Origin: Saprospiraceae bacterium
Lineage (GTDB): Bacteria; Bacteroidota; Bacteroidia; Chitinophagales; Saprospiraceae
DNA length: 64,000 bases
Direction of reading: 5' to 3'
Assembly: GCA_020629515.1 (NCBI GenBank)
Contig: JAHDDE010000003.1
Coordinates: 106,374-170,373 of the forward strand
Made by a program: the position numbers and the translations under genes. This document shows, in pieces, positions 57,141 through 64,000 of the stretch. The notes beneath the pieces were generated by a model, which was not told the origin of the DNA, did not search any database, and saw only the letters and a list, made by a program, of their open reading frames with translations. How positions within the stretch are numbered: position 1 is the first letter of the stretch; the number at the start of each line of letters is the position of its first letter.

Positions 57141-57710
57141 ATGCCCCAACAAGATTCATTGTGGAATAGACTGAAAGATGGGGATAAGTCTGCATTAAAA
57201 GAGATATATGATCAAGAGAGTAGCTATTTATTCAACTATGGTCGTAAAATTTTTCAAGATCCAGTAATCGTTGAAGATGGCATTCACGATCTTTTTGTGG
57301 ATATCTGGAATAAAAGATCTACCCTCGGCGATACTGATAATATACGTAGGTATCTCGCTGCCTCATTAAGGAGAAGGATAGTTAATGATATTAAAAGAAG
57401 TTCTAAGGCTCAAGCTGTTGATACATTCGATGGCCTAAAGTTCGAACCACAGCTAGCTATAGACTCAATTATAATCAATCAAGAATTAAGCGAAGAGAAA
57501 GCCGCAAAATTGAAAAAGGCCTTTGAGATACTTAGTGATAGACAGAAAGAGATATTATATCTTAAGTTTTATGAGGGATATGATTATGATCAGATCTCAG
57601 AAATCTTAGGAATTAAGTATCAATCGTTGAGGAATACTGTTTCAAAAAGTATTAAAAAACTGAGAAGTGAATTGCTGCTTCTTATAATGTTTTGTACTAA
57701 TATTTTTTGA
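57141..57710 (+). CDS. ECF sigma factor (FecI-like)
   Basis: A 189-residue ECF sigma factor. Region 2 covers about 10-75 (LFNYGRKIFQDPVIVEDGIHDLFVDIW) and region 4 about 120-175 (LSDRQKEILYLKFYEGYDYDQISEILG with the helix-turn-helix end SLRNTVSKSIKKLR). It ends in a hydrophobic tail (LLLLIMF). It is expected to direct RNA polymerase to the receptor operon when released by the FecR-type anti-sigma two genes on. 59 bp with a perfect hairpin separate it from the protease gene. Confidence 0.93.
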   Translation: MPQQDSLWNRLKDGDKSALKEIYDQESSYLFNYGRKIFQDPVIVEDGIHDLFVDIWNKRSTLGDTDNIRRYLAASLRRRIVNDIKRSSKAQAVDTFDGLKFEPQLAIDSIIINQELSEEKAAKLKKAFEILSDRQKEILYLKFYEGYDYDQISEILGIKYQSLRNTVSKSIKKLRSELLLLIMFCTNIF

Positions 57711-57743
57711 TACAGAGAGTACATAAACTATGATAAACCCTTA

Positions 57744-57763
57744 TAAGAGTAAACGTACTCTTA
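57744..57763. promoter_or_regulatory. Perfect 8-bp inverted repeat before the metallopeptidase gene
   Basis: TAAGAGTA (57744-57751), loop AACG, TACTCTTA (57756-57763), with only 6 nt to the ATG. There is no T-run, so it is not a standard terminator. It could be an operator or an mRNA hairpin that hides or shortens the ribosome site. Confidence 0.5.
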
Positions 57764-57769
57764 GTAAAC

Positions 57770-58237
57770 ATGAAATATCAGATTATCATATTCCTTTTAG
57801 TGCTTGTATATGCTTGTAGTTCTGATGAAGAACTTGAAACACAATCATTCGTTTCTTCTGAGATGATGCCTTATTTCAACTCATTTGAAGAGGAAGCCAT
57901 ACTAAGAGGCATAGAGATCAATATTGAAGAACTTGGCATATCTGGATTTCTCGAAAATCTTGATAATGATATAGTAGGACAGTGTGCGAGCTTGACAGAT
58001 GGATCTCGTGAAGTAAGAATTGATGAAAATTATTGGAATCGATCTTCTAATCTCAGCAGAGAATTTGTCATATTTCATGAGTTGGGGCATTGTGTTCTTG
58101 GACGATCGCATGTAGATGATGCCGATCGGAATGGCACCTGTCAAAGTATTATGAATAGTGGCTTAGGAGGATGCCGCATTCGCTATGGTACGAATAACCG
58201 AAGTAATTATTTGGATGAATTGTTTTTAGGCCTATGA
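57770..58237 (+). CDS. Zinc metallopeptidase-like lipoprotein between sigma and anti-sigma genes
   Basis: A 155-residue lipoprotein: lipobox VYACSS (Cys16). The zinc motif is HELGHCVLGRSH: His103, Glu104, His107, third ligand His114. The spacing HExxHxxxGxxH is one residue longer than in true metzincins. A later SIMNSG (Met128) resembles the Met-turn. The product is small for a protease, with six or so Cys that may pair in the periplasm. It sits 59 nt after the ECF sigma and overlaps the FecR gene by ATGA, so it is translated with the anti-sigma. A role in cutting the FecR protein or in processing the receptor's ligand is plausible but unproven. Confidence 0.85.
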   Translation: MKYQIIIFLLVLVYACSSDEELETQSFVSSEMMPYFNSFEEEAILRGIEINIEELGISGFLENLDNDIVGQCASLTDGSREVRIDENYWNRSSNLSREFVIFHELGHCVLGRSHVDDADRNGTCQSIMNSGLGGCRIRYGTNNRSNYLDELFLGL

Positions 58238-59181
58238 AGAAAAAATACTTAAAATATCAAGTTGAAGATTTCCTTTCTGATGAGGAGGTTTTCAATAGTA
58301 TTAAAAATGATGCCCATAAAAATAGCTGGTCAAAATGGCTCAGTGAGCATCCTGAAATGGAGCCTATCTATGCCGAATCTTTACAATTAGCAAAGTCGTT
58401 TCAGTTTGAAGAGACGCCCTTTGAAAATAAATCTAAAGTTTGGGATAGAATAGCACAATCCACTTCGGCTAAAGAAGTAGTATTAAACCCATCGATAAAA
58501 AGGAATTGGACCGTTTGGATTTCTGCTGCAGCAGCATCTATAGCTTTATTGTTCTTCGTTTATAGTGGCCCTATCGATATTTCTGATAATGATGACATTA
58601 ATACTTCGATTGCTGATCAAATAGTAAAACTTCCTAATGGTTCTATCGTCACACTTATAGATGGTGGCACTATAGATTATGATGATACTAATTGGGATAA
58701 GGAAAGAAATATAAGCCTAAAAGGAGCTGCTTCTTTTGATGTGACTAAAGGAGTTCCTTTCACCGTATCAAGCGATAATGGCTCGGTACAAGTACTGGGC
58801 ACCAAATTTACAATTCATGACTATGACGATTCCTATAAGGTAGATGTCGAAGAAGGTAAAGTAAAGGTGAACTCTGGCAATAAATCTCAGATTCTTACTG
58901 CTAATATGAGCTATAGAAAGAATCAAAAAAACACAGTGGAAGACACTAAGAATGCGATAGTGTTCTATCAATTTGAAGCAAAGCCCATGGAGCAAGTTCT
59001 CAATAGTCTGGAGCAAAGCTTTGAAATCGAAATAGATGTGAATGATCAAATCATAAGAGATAAAAACTATACTGGTTTATATAGCAATGAGAATCTTAAA
59101 GACGCACTTCAAAGTGTGCTTTGGCCTATGAATTTAAAATATACCATAGAAGGAGATCTTGTTATCATAAGCGAAGAATGA
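58234..59181 (+). CDS. FecR-family anti-sigma factor
   Basis: Inner membrane anti-sigma protein of 315 aa. The N-terminal cytoplasmic part (1-85) binds the sigma factor. One TM lies near 88-107 (WISAAAASIALLFFVYSG). The periplasmic FecR domain has LPNGSIVTLIDGG, GAASFDVTKGVPFTVSSDNG and VQVLGTKFTIHDY. The last 65 residues are the DUF4974/STN-like domain that touches the receptor (EQVLNSLEQSFEIEIDVND). It overlaps the metallopeptidase gene by 4 nt and is followed by the receptor gene after 31 nt. Confidence 0.95.
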   Translation: MKKKYLKYQVEDFLSDEEVFNSIKNDAHKNSWSKWLSEHPEMEPIYAESLQLAKSFQFEETPFENKSKVWDRIAQSTSAKEVVLNPSIKRNWTVWISAAAASIALLFFVYSGPIDISDNDDINTSIADQIVKLPNGSIVTLIDGGTIDYDDTNWDKERNISLKGAASFDVTKGVPFTVSSDNGSVQVLGTKFTIHDYDDSYKVDVEEGKVKVNSGNKSQILTANMSYRKNQKNTVEDTKNAIVFYQFEAKPMEQVLNSLEQSFEIEIDVNDQIIRDKNYTGLYSNENLKDALQSVLWPMNLKYTIEGDLVIISEE

Positions 59182-59212
59182 TTATAAGCCTTCAGTAGGA
59201 TCTAAAAATTGT

Positions 59213-61876
59213 ATGACGAACTGGTCTTTAATAAGATTGATAACAACTTTAATCTTTTGTCTGATCGCAATTATGCTGTCTGGGCAGAGCAGTTATTCTA
59301 TTAAAGTTACTGACCGTCCACTGTCAGAAATACTTTCTCATATAGAGCAATCTTACGGAATCAATTTTGCCTATGACAGTGATCTGAATGTTTCAGAATT
59401 ATATTCTTTTGATTTAGAATCAGCGTATCTCGAAGATATACTCGAGCCGATACTCTCTAAAGCTGGCCTAGAAAGTATGGCCATCACCGATCATAATATT
59501 CTCATAAGAAGAAAAAATAATGCTCAAGTCCAACCGACACATCAGCTTACTTTAGTCGATAGTGAGACAGGCGAAGGACTCGAAATGGTGGCTGTATCTA
59601 TCGTAGGAACTAAGGTTGGTAACTACACAGATTCTGAAGGCAGAGTTAGTTTCTTTCTTGACGAGCATAAGACTTATCAAGCTAAGATCTCACTGGTGGG
59701 ATATGAGGATCAAATCATAGAAATTAATGCTGAGTCCTCTAAATCTACTTGGCAAATGGATAAATCGATTATTGACATAGAGGAGGTAATCGTCAAAGAT
59801 CGACAAAACATAATAGCCACTGACCCCATCCAACAAGAACAAAATATAAGAGTGAACGAATCGACTCTACAAACTTCAGGAGTGGCAGGTAAAGATATCA
59901 TGAGACAAGTACAATTAGTCTCTGGTATATCTGCTCACAATGACAAATCAGCAGGTCTTCAAATTCGTGGTGCCTCAGAAGATAAAACTTTGATCGTACT
60001 TGACGGGATACCTATATATAATCCCAGCCATTATTACGGGGTATTCAGCTCAATCAATGCTTCTTATGTAGACAACACCTCATTGTATAAGAATAATCTT
60101 CCTATCCAATATGGAGGAAAGACTTCTGGTATGCTTAATCTCTCGAGTGAAAATCTGAGCGACCTGTCTGAGGTAAAAGGAATAATCGATGTCAACCTCC
60201 TCACTTCATCTTTAGTGCTGCAGGTACCGATAAGCCAAGCGCTGTCTTTTCAACTCAATGGCAGGACCACTTACGACAACGTGTCAGAATCTGGATTAGC
60301 ACAGCTCTTTAGCAACGCTGAAGAAATAATGGAAACTGTTCAGAATTTTAGTCTGGTATCAAGAGATTCTATCCTTTCTGCTTTACCAGATTATAAATTT
60401 AGCGATTGGAACGCCAAGATTAATTTAGACATCAATGACGATAATAACGTCAACTTGAATTTCTATAATAGTGATGATGCCATGTCTAATAGCTATGCTA
60501 ACCAATTTGAAGCAAGAGCAAGAGATCGAAGAATAGAAGTGAAAGAAAGCTATAAAAACACAGAAGATTGGACAAATCTGGGTGGCAGCATGAACTGGAC
60601 ATCTTTACTATCTCAAGACATAAAACTCAACTCCACTCTATACTATACACAATTCGGAAATAATGCTTTAGTTGATGTATCAATATTTAGGGAACAAGGC
60701 ACAGAAGTCATAGATATCAATAGGAGTAATCAAATAGGTAATAACATTACAGATTTTGGATTTAAGTCATTCATGACTTATCAATTAGAAAAAAACAACA
60801 CACTTGTTGTCGGTATCGATATAGAAAATAAAGAAAATGAACTGTCTATAGCTGGTGAAAATCTTCAATCATTTGATCAAAATCAGAGCGCTGAAATTTA
60901 TAGTGCTTTTGGATCATATCAAGTATTATTCGACAATGGCTGGGCAATTGGTGCTGGGCTGAGAGGGTCGTATTTTTCAGTAAATGATCAATTCTATTTT
61001 TCTCCAAGAATCAACTTGGTGAAAAGCATAGAAGATTCATGGACCTTAAAAGCCTCTGCGGCTAGACAAAACCAATTTGTCAAAGAGTTATCCTATGAAA
61101 ATCCTCAAGGTCGATCTCAATCACTCTGGGTTATAGCTGGATCTGATAAGCTCCCAGTCAATACGAGTGACAACTTTATGCTTGGAGCTACTTATACGCA
61201 GGATAGATGGTCTATTGATATCGAAGGATTCTACAGAACTGCCAATGGCATTAATGAATATGCCTTTATTAATAATCAGTTTGATGAAAACCAAGATGAG
61301 CCTAAATTCAATAACTATCAACTATATGCTGGTCAGAGCACCAATTATGGCGTGGACTTCATGTTAAGTTTTACGCAGAAAGATTACGCCTCTTGGCTGG
61401 CATATACATGGAGCAAAGGGACTAACTCATTCGATGAAATATCACGTGGAGAAGCCTTCCCGTCCCAAGAAGATAGGAGACATCAGTTTAAGTGGATCAA
61501 CCAATACAGCTTTAAGCAATTTAATTTTAATGCGAATATTATCTATTCTTCTGGTCGACCTTACACAGATTTAACCAAGTTCACAGCTATCTCAGATAGA
61601 AATAATATAAGACCCAAAGATCGTATCAGTCGTCTACCAGCCTACTTCAGACTTGATATGGGCGTAGACTATAGTTTTAAAATCAGTTCTCAAGAAGCAA
61701 GGATCGGACTATCCGTTTTTAATCTTACCGATCGCAATAATGTCAATTATCTCCAATACATTTTCTCAGTACCATCTAATCGCCAAGGGCAAGAAAAAAC
61801 CATTAATACCATCATTGGCACAGAGACTAATCTCCTACCACAAACGATCAACTTAAATTTTAGTTATACTTTTTAA
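59213..61876 (+). CDS. TonB-dependent receptor with STN signalling domain
   Basis: An 887-residue outer membrane receptor. The signal peptide (about 1-24) precedes an STN domain (about 28-100, YSIKVTDRPLSEILSHIEQSYGI...), then a carboxypeptidase-regulatory-like beta domain (110-185), the plug (about 195-310, with LQIRGASEDKTLIVLDGIPIYNP) and the 22-strand barrel ending in Phe (LNFSYTF). An STN domain beside FecI and FecR marks a transducer: ligand binding passes through FecR to the ECF sigma. No SusD-like gene is next to it, so this looks like FecA rather than a SusCD pair. The ligand (iron chelate, peptide or glycan) is unknown. Confidence 0.95.
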   Translation: MTNWSLIRLITTLIFCLIAIMLSGQSSYSIKVTDRPLSEILSHIEQSYGINFAYDSDLNVSELYSFDLESAYLEDILEPILSKAGLESMAITDHNILIRRKNNAQVQPTHQLTLVDSETGEGLEMVAVSIVGTKVGNYTDSEGRVSFFLDEHKTYQAKISLVGYEDQIIEINAESSKSTWQMDKSIIDIEEVIVKDRQNIIATDPIQQEQNIRVNESTLQTSGVAGKDIMRQVQLVSGISAHNDKSAGLQIRGASEDKTLIVLDGIPIYNPSHYYGVFSSINASYVDNTSLYKNNLPIQYGGKTSGMLNLSSENLSDLSEVKGIIDVNLLTSSLVLQVPISQALSFQLNGRTTYDNVSESGLAQLFSNAEEIMETVQNFSLVSRDSILSALPDYKFSDWNAKINLDINDDNNVNLNFYNSDDAMSNSYANQFEARARDRRIEVKESYKNTEDWTNLGGSMNWTSLLSQDIKLNSTLYYTQFGNNALVDVSIFREQGTEVIDINRSNQIGNNITDFGFKSFMTYQLEKNNTLVVGIDIENKENELSIAGENLQSFDQNQSAEIYSAFGSYQVLFDNGWAIGAGLRGSYFSVNDQFYFSPRINLVKSIEDSWTLKASAARQNQFVKELSYENPQGRSQSLWVIAGSDKLPVNTSDNFMLGATYTQDRWSIDIEGFYRTANGINEYAFINNQFDENQDEPKFNNYQLYAGQSTNYGVDFMLSFTQKDYASWLAYTWSKGTNSFDEISRGEAFPSQEDRRHQFKWINQYSFKQFNFNANIIYSSGRPYTDLTKFTAISDRNNIRPKDRISRLPAYFRLDMGVDYSFKISSQEARIGLSVFNLTDRNNVNYLQYIFSVPSNRQGQEKTINTIIGTETNLLPQTINLNFSYTF

Positions 61877-61967
61877 AGCAGCGACGAACAAAACAATATA
61901 CTTTGTTGATTAACAATTTTGAGAAGAATGTCACTAGTAAGGCAGAAGTTAACTTTGATATAGACTG

Positions 61968-62621
61968 ATGAAATATTATAGAATACGAAGAGCATTAAGC
62001 TTAAAAATGGATAGCGAAACCATGGTCGAAGGTTACGATTATGGTGCAGCAGATAGTGTATATCATTGGAGAAAGAATCATCTCTCTCCAAATCTATTTT
62101 CTGTAAAGCTTAATCGAAGAGTCGTTCCAAAAGATATTGTAGAATGTGCTCCAGCTTCTGATGCCGATGTACTAATAATAAGTTATAAGCTATATGATAT
62201 TTTATCATTGTTTAATATTAGCACTCATGATTTGGCCCCTGTCCGAATAGTAGGTACTAAAGACGTCTATACAAATTATCATTATTTATATTTTAATTCT
62301 GGTATATCAGAGGACCTGATAGACTTTGGCCAGTCCTCGTTTCATTACAATAAATTTGAAAATGGGAGATGGATAAAGCTGGATATAATCCCAACCATCA
62401 GCTCTATCGGAGATATTAAAGAGAAGAAAGTAGATGGCCTAAGTGGCCCCAATCTTACTCATCTATCTTTTACATCTGATATGACTTACGATGTATTTTA
62501 TTTAGCCATTTGGGCAAAACATGTTATTGTAGTAACCGAGGCGGTAAAACGTGCTTGTGAAGACAGAGGCATACAGGGAGTAGCATTTGATGAGCTTCCA
62601 TTTTCAAGGAATGAAAGTTAA
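61968..62621 (+). CDS. Imm11-like orphan protein
   Basis: A 217-residue soluble protein without signal or TM. Its plan (an acidic N-terminal half, a middle beta region and a C-terminal helix-loop HVIVVTEAVKRACEDRGIQGVAFDELPFS) resembles the Imm11/DUF1629 immunity family, where the last motif is typically a V-S/T-E-x-V/L-K ... GV-F/A-F-x-x-LP pattern. This match is by eye and moderate. Imm11 proteins protect against polymorphic toxins. No toxin is visible in the window, so it may be an orphan. The gene marks the start of an accessory-looking region of small unrelated genes. Confidence 0.6.
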   Translation: MKYYRIRRALSLKMDSETMVEGYDYGAADSVYHWRKNHLSPNLFSVKLNRRVVPKDIVECAPASDADVLIISYKLYDILSLFNISTHDLAPVRIVGTKDVYTNYHYLYFNSGISEDLIDFGQSSFHYNKFENGRWIKLDIIPTISSIGDIKEKKVDGLSGPNLTHLSFTSDMTYDVFYLAIWAKHVIVVTEAVKRACEDRGIQGVAFDELPFSRNES

Positions 62622-62707
62622 AATGTCTAATTAGAGGATGGTTTTAATACTATCTTATTTTTCATGTCCAAAAATATTATACATTGACAATAGATATCAA
62701 TGTTAAT

Positions 62708-63121
62708 ATGAATCCATTAGCTTTCTTTCTTATTATATTTTCTATGCCTTCGCTTTTTAACTGTCCTTTGGGAGGTACAAATGATTCAAATCTGACACCT
62801 TTCTATAAATGCTTTCTTGTAGAGAATAAAGATTATATACTTACAGATGAATTGGTATATTTTGAGATAAAAGAAGTGGATGGGGCTTTTTTCATTACCA
62901 AGATAATAGGGAAACACTCTAAAGAAGTTTACCTAAAAGTATTTGATGCATTAAATTGCTTAAAGAGCAAAACTGTTTCTTTCGATTCCCTCAAATTGAT
63001 CATCAGTTTTACTGAGAGCAGAGATAGTGACGTGAAAAATGAGCGAATTATTGAATTCAAGGAGAAAAACGATCTTGATGATGTGGAGGTATTAAGAGTA
63101 TCTTTTATGAAAGGTTCCTAA
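62708..63121 (+). CDS. Small exported lipoprotein-like protein of unknown function
   Basis: ATG 62708 gives MNPLAFFLIIFSMPSLFNC, a signal with Cys near residue 19 (weak lipobox). TTG 62684 would add eight polar residues ahead of the signal and is less likely. The 137-residue product has a beta/alpha body of Lys, Glu and Phe residues and no recognisable motif. It resembles other small secreted proteins in accessory regions. It stands alone, 86 nt after the Imm11-like gene and followed by a possible terminator hairpin. Confidence 0.55.
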   Translation: MNPLAFFLIIFSMPSLFNCPLGGTNDSNLTPFYKCFLVENKDYILTDELVYFEIKEVDGAFFITKIIGKHSKEVYLKVFDALNCLKSKTVSFDSLKLIISFTESRDSDVKNERIIEFKEKNDLDDVEVLRVSFMKGS

Positions 63122-63378
63122 GTAAGTTATAAATGTGCTACACTAAAAGGCTCTAGTAACATCATCATAACCTATGGCAGAGACTATCATTATAAAGTTG
63201 GTAGTCTCTATTTCATGTAATCCAGGATTGTTTACTATATGAATGGATTACAGTGACAAATTAATTGGAGTTATTGAAACTTATGGTTTTGATTCACATT
63301 CAAGCCCCTCGTAGACAGATATTATTTGACAGGAATATTTACAATAACTGGTTACACGGACCGAGGATTTGAAAAAGA
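63122..63378. other. Noncoding stretch (63122-63378) with one hairpin
   Basis: No convincing gene. Short frames break within 10-20 codons. The only clear structure is the hairpin at 63181-63211. The stretch is AT-rich and may be degraded coding DNA, but I can identify no parent gene. Confidence 0.6.
63181..63211 (+). terminator. Probable hairpin terminator
   Basis: AGAGACTATC (63181-63190) pairs with GGTAGTCTCT (63202-63211) over 10 bp with one G-U pair, 11-nt loop, followed by ATTTC. The T-run is poor. It lies 60 nt after the gene ending at 63121. Confidence 0.5.
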
Positions 63379-63462
63379 ATGAAAACAAGAACAACTTCTT
63401 TTAAAGGATTATTTGGCGGAGCTATTCCTATGACATTTTTTATCCATAAAAGATTAAAATGA
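63379..63462 (+). CDS. Possible 27-residue leader peptide coupled to the next gene
   Basis: ATG 63379 opens a 27-codon frame whose TGA overlaps the ATG of the following lipoprotein gene (ATGA, 63459-63462). The peptide is basic at both ends with a hydrophobic middle (GLFGGAIPMTFF). The overlap suggests coupling, but so short a frame may be chance. Confidence 0.25.
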   Translation: MKTRTTSFKGLFGGAIPMTFFIHKRLK

Positions 63463-63857
63463 AGTTATTATTTGTAGGTCTCATCTTTTTAATTTCTTGT
63501 CACTTTCAGAGTAAAAAAGATGAAACTCTGAAGGTGATGTTGAAAGACATAGGTATACAGCAAGAAGTTGAAATAGTCTCATATGATTCTAAAGTAATTA
63601 GTATAGGACCTTTAGGGTCAGATTCTTATACGGAGTATATTTATGAACTGTCTATTGTATCACATAAAGCACTGCTCAGAGAAGTTGAAAATTCATTCAT
63701 GATTATTCCTATTATCAGTCATAAACCAAATACGCAAGCACAATGGTCAGATCATGGAGACATTATTGAATATTTAAATACTCAGCGTTTACTAAATGAA
63801 AAGTATACGTTGAGAATTAAAAAAGACATCCCTCAAATCGTATTATCTACTCTTTAA
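63459..63857 (+). CDS. Small lipoprotein of unknown function
   Basis: A 132-residue product with a short signal and lipobox FLISC (Cys14). The mature part is a mixed alpha/beta domain with ISIGPLGSDSYTEYIYELSIVS and YLNTQRLLNEKYTLRI blocks; no family is recognised. The start is fixed by the signal, which begins at ATG 63459. It lies in the accessory-looking end of the window. Confidence 0.6.
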   Translation: MKLLFVGLIFLISCHFQSKKDETLKVMLKDIGIQQEVEIVSYDSKVISIGPLGSDSYTEYIYELSIVSHKALLREVENSFMIIPIISHKPNTQAQWSDHGDIIEYLNTQRLLNEKYTLRIKKDIPQIVLSTL

Positions 63858-63949
63858 GGGTATATATCTCTGGTTCAATTTTAGATTAAAATCGATCTGT
63901 TTAACCAAATTTGTTTCATATTGATCTTAAATCATTATCATGCATTCTG

Positions 63950-64000
63950 ATGAAAAAATCTGCTAAATACTTATTGCTACTATTAGCTGCGATAATAGTA
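63950..64000 (+). CDS. 5' end of a new gene, exported product (partial)
   Basis: ATG 63950 starts MKKSAKYLLLLLAAIIV, a typical basic-plus-hydrophobic signal segment, and runs off the right edge. Only 17 codons are visible, so nothing can be said about function. Confidence 0.55.
   Translation, partial: MKKSAKYLLLLLAAIIV

Overview
The window looks like chromosomal DNA from a member of the Bacteroidota, probably near the Saprospiria or another marine, free-living lineage. The phylum call rests on AT-rich sequence, start codons without Shine-Dalgarno sequences, promoter boxes of the TAnnTTTG type, a Bat (MoxR/vWA/TPR) operon, a FecI/FecR/TonB-receptor locus, a DUF3127 protein, Rho with a long charged insertion, and many lipoproteins and VPS10/Asp-box or LRR surface proteins. 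The family-level placement is inference. I see no rRNA, tRNA, CRISPR array, insertion sequence or prophage. Most of the window reads as ordinary core genome, with accessory-looking DNA only in the last 2 kb.

Region by region: 0-6.2 kb is a tripartite RND efflux operon (TolC-like, membrane fusion lipoprotein, AcrB-like pump) behind the last codons of an unknown upstream gene, followed by overlapping pdxH. 6.9-11.8 kb holds a SulP anion transporter and, convergent to it, a PII-Amt nitrogen operon plus a beta-barrel porin. 12-21.3 kb holds a TPR-like protein, a membrane zinc peptidase, serS, rho, rpmH-rnpA, and recQ-aroQ. 21.5-27.1 kb holds a membrane-anchored glutamate-synthase-like protein, xerD, and an lptB cluster with three lipoproteins. 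27.2-38.9 kb is the Bat aerotolerance-type operon (moxR, DUF58, DUF4381-like, batA, batB, batC, batD). It is unusual in carrying an extra secreted protein after moxR, a SUMF1 plus Gfo/Idh oxidoreductase pair between batC and batD, and a single-domain BatD paralogue.

38.9-47.3 kb holds asnS, an OB-fold DUF3127 protein with an SSB-like acidic tip, metY, a DUF6503-like protein, an exported amidohydrolase overlapping a glycosyltransferase, an RluA-type pseudouridine synthase, and two tandem Hsp20 genes behind a striking control region (two perfect 17-bp direct repeats plus a -24/-12-like element). 47.3-55.2 kb carries a large Asp-box propeller protein, marC, a short ExbB-like protein, an LRR lipoprotein, and a lipoprotein built from two copies of one Cys-bounded unit. 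55.4-61.9 kb has an ABC-F ATPase with a degenerate second Walker A, then an ECF sigma - zinc metallopeptidase - FecR anti-sigma - STN-type TonB receptor cassette. The last 2 kb are small orphan proteins, one resembling the Imm11 immunity family.

The best candidates for something undescribed are the sigma/protease/FecR/receptor cassette with its hairpin between sigma and protease, the expanded Bat locus, and the Hsp20 control region. All functional statements come from reading motifs by eye; no database search was run.
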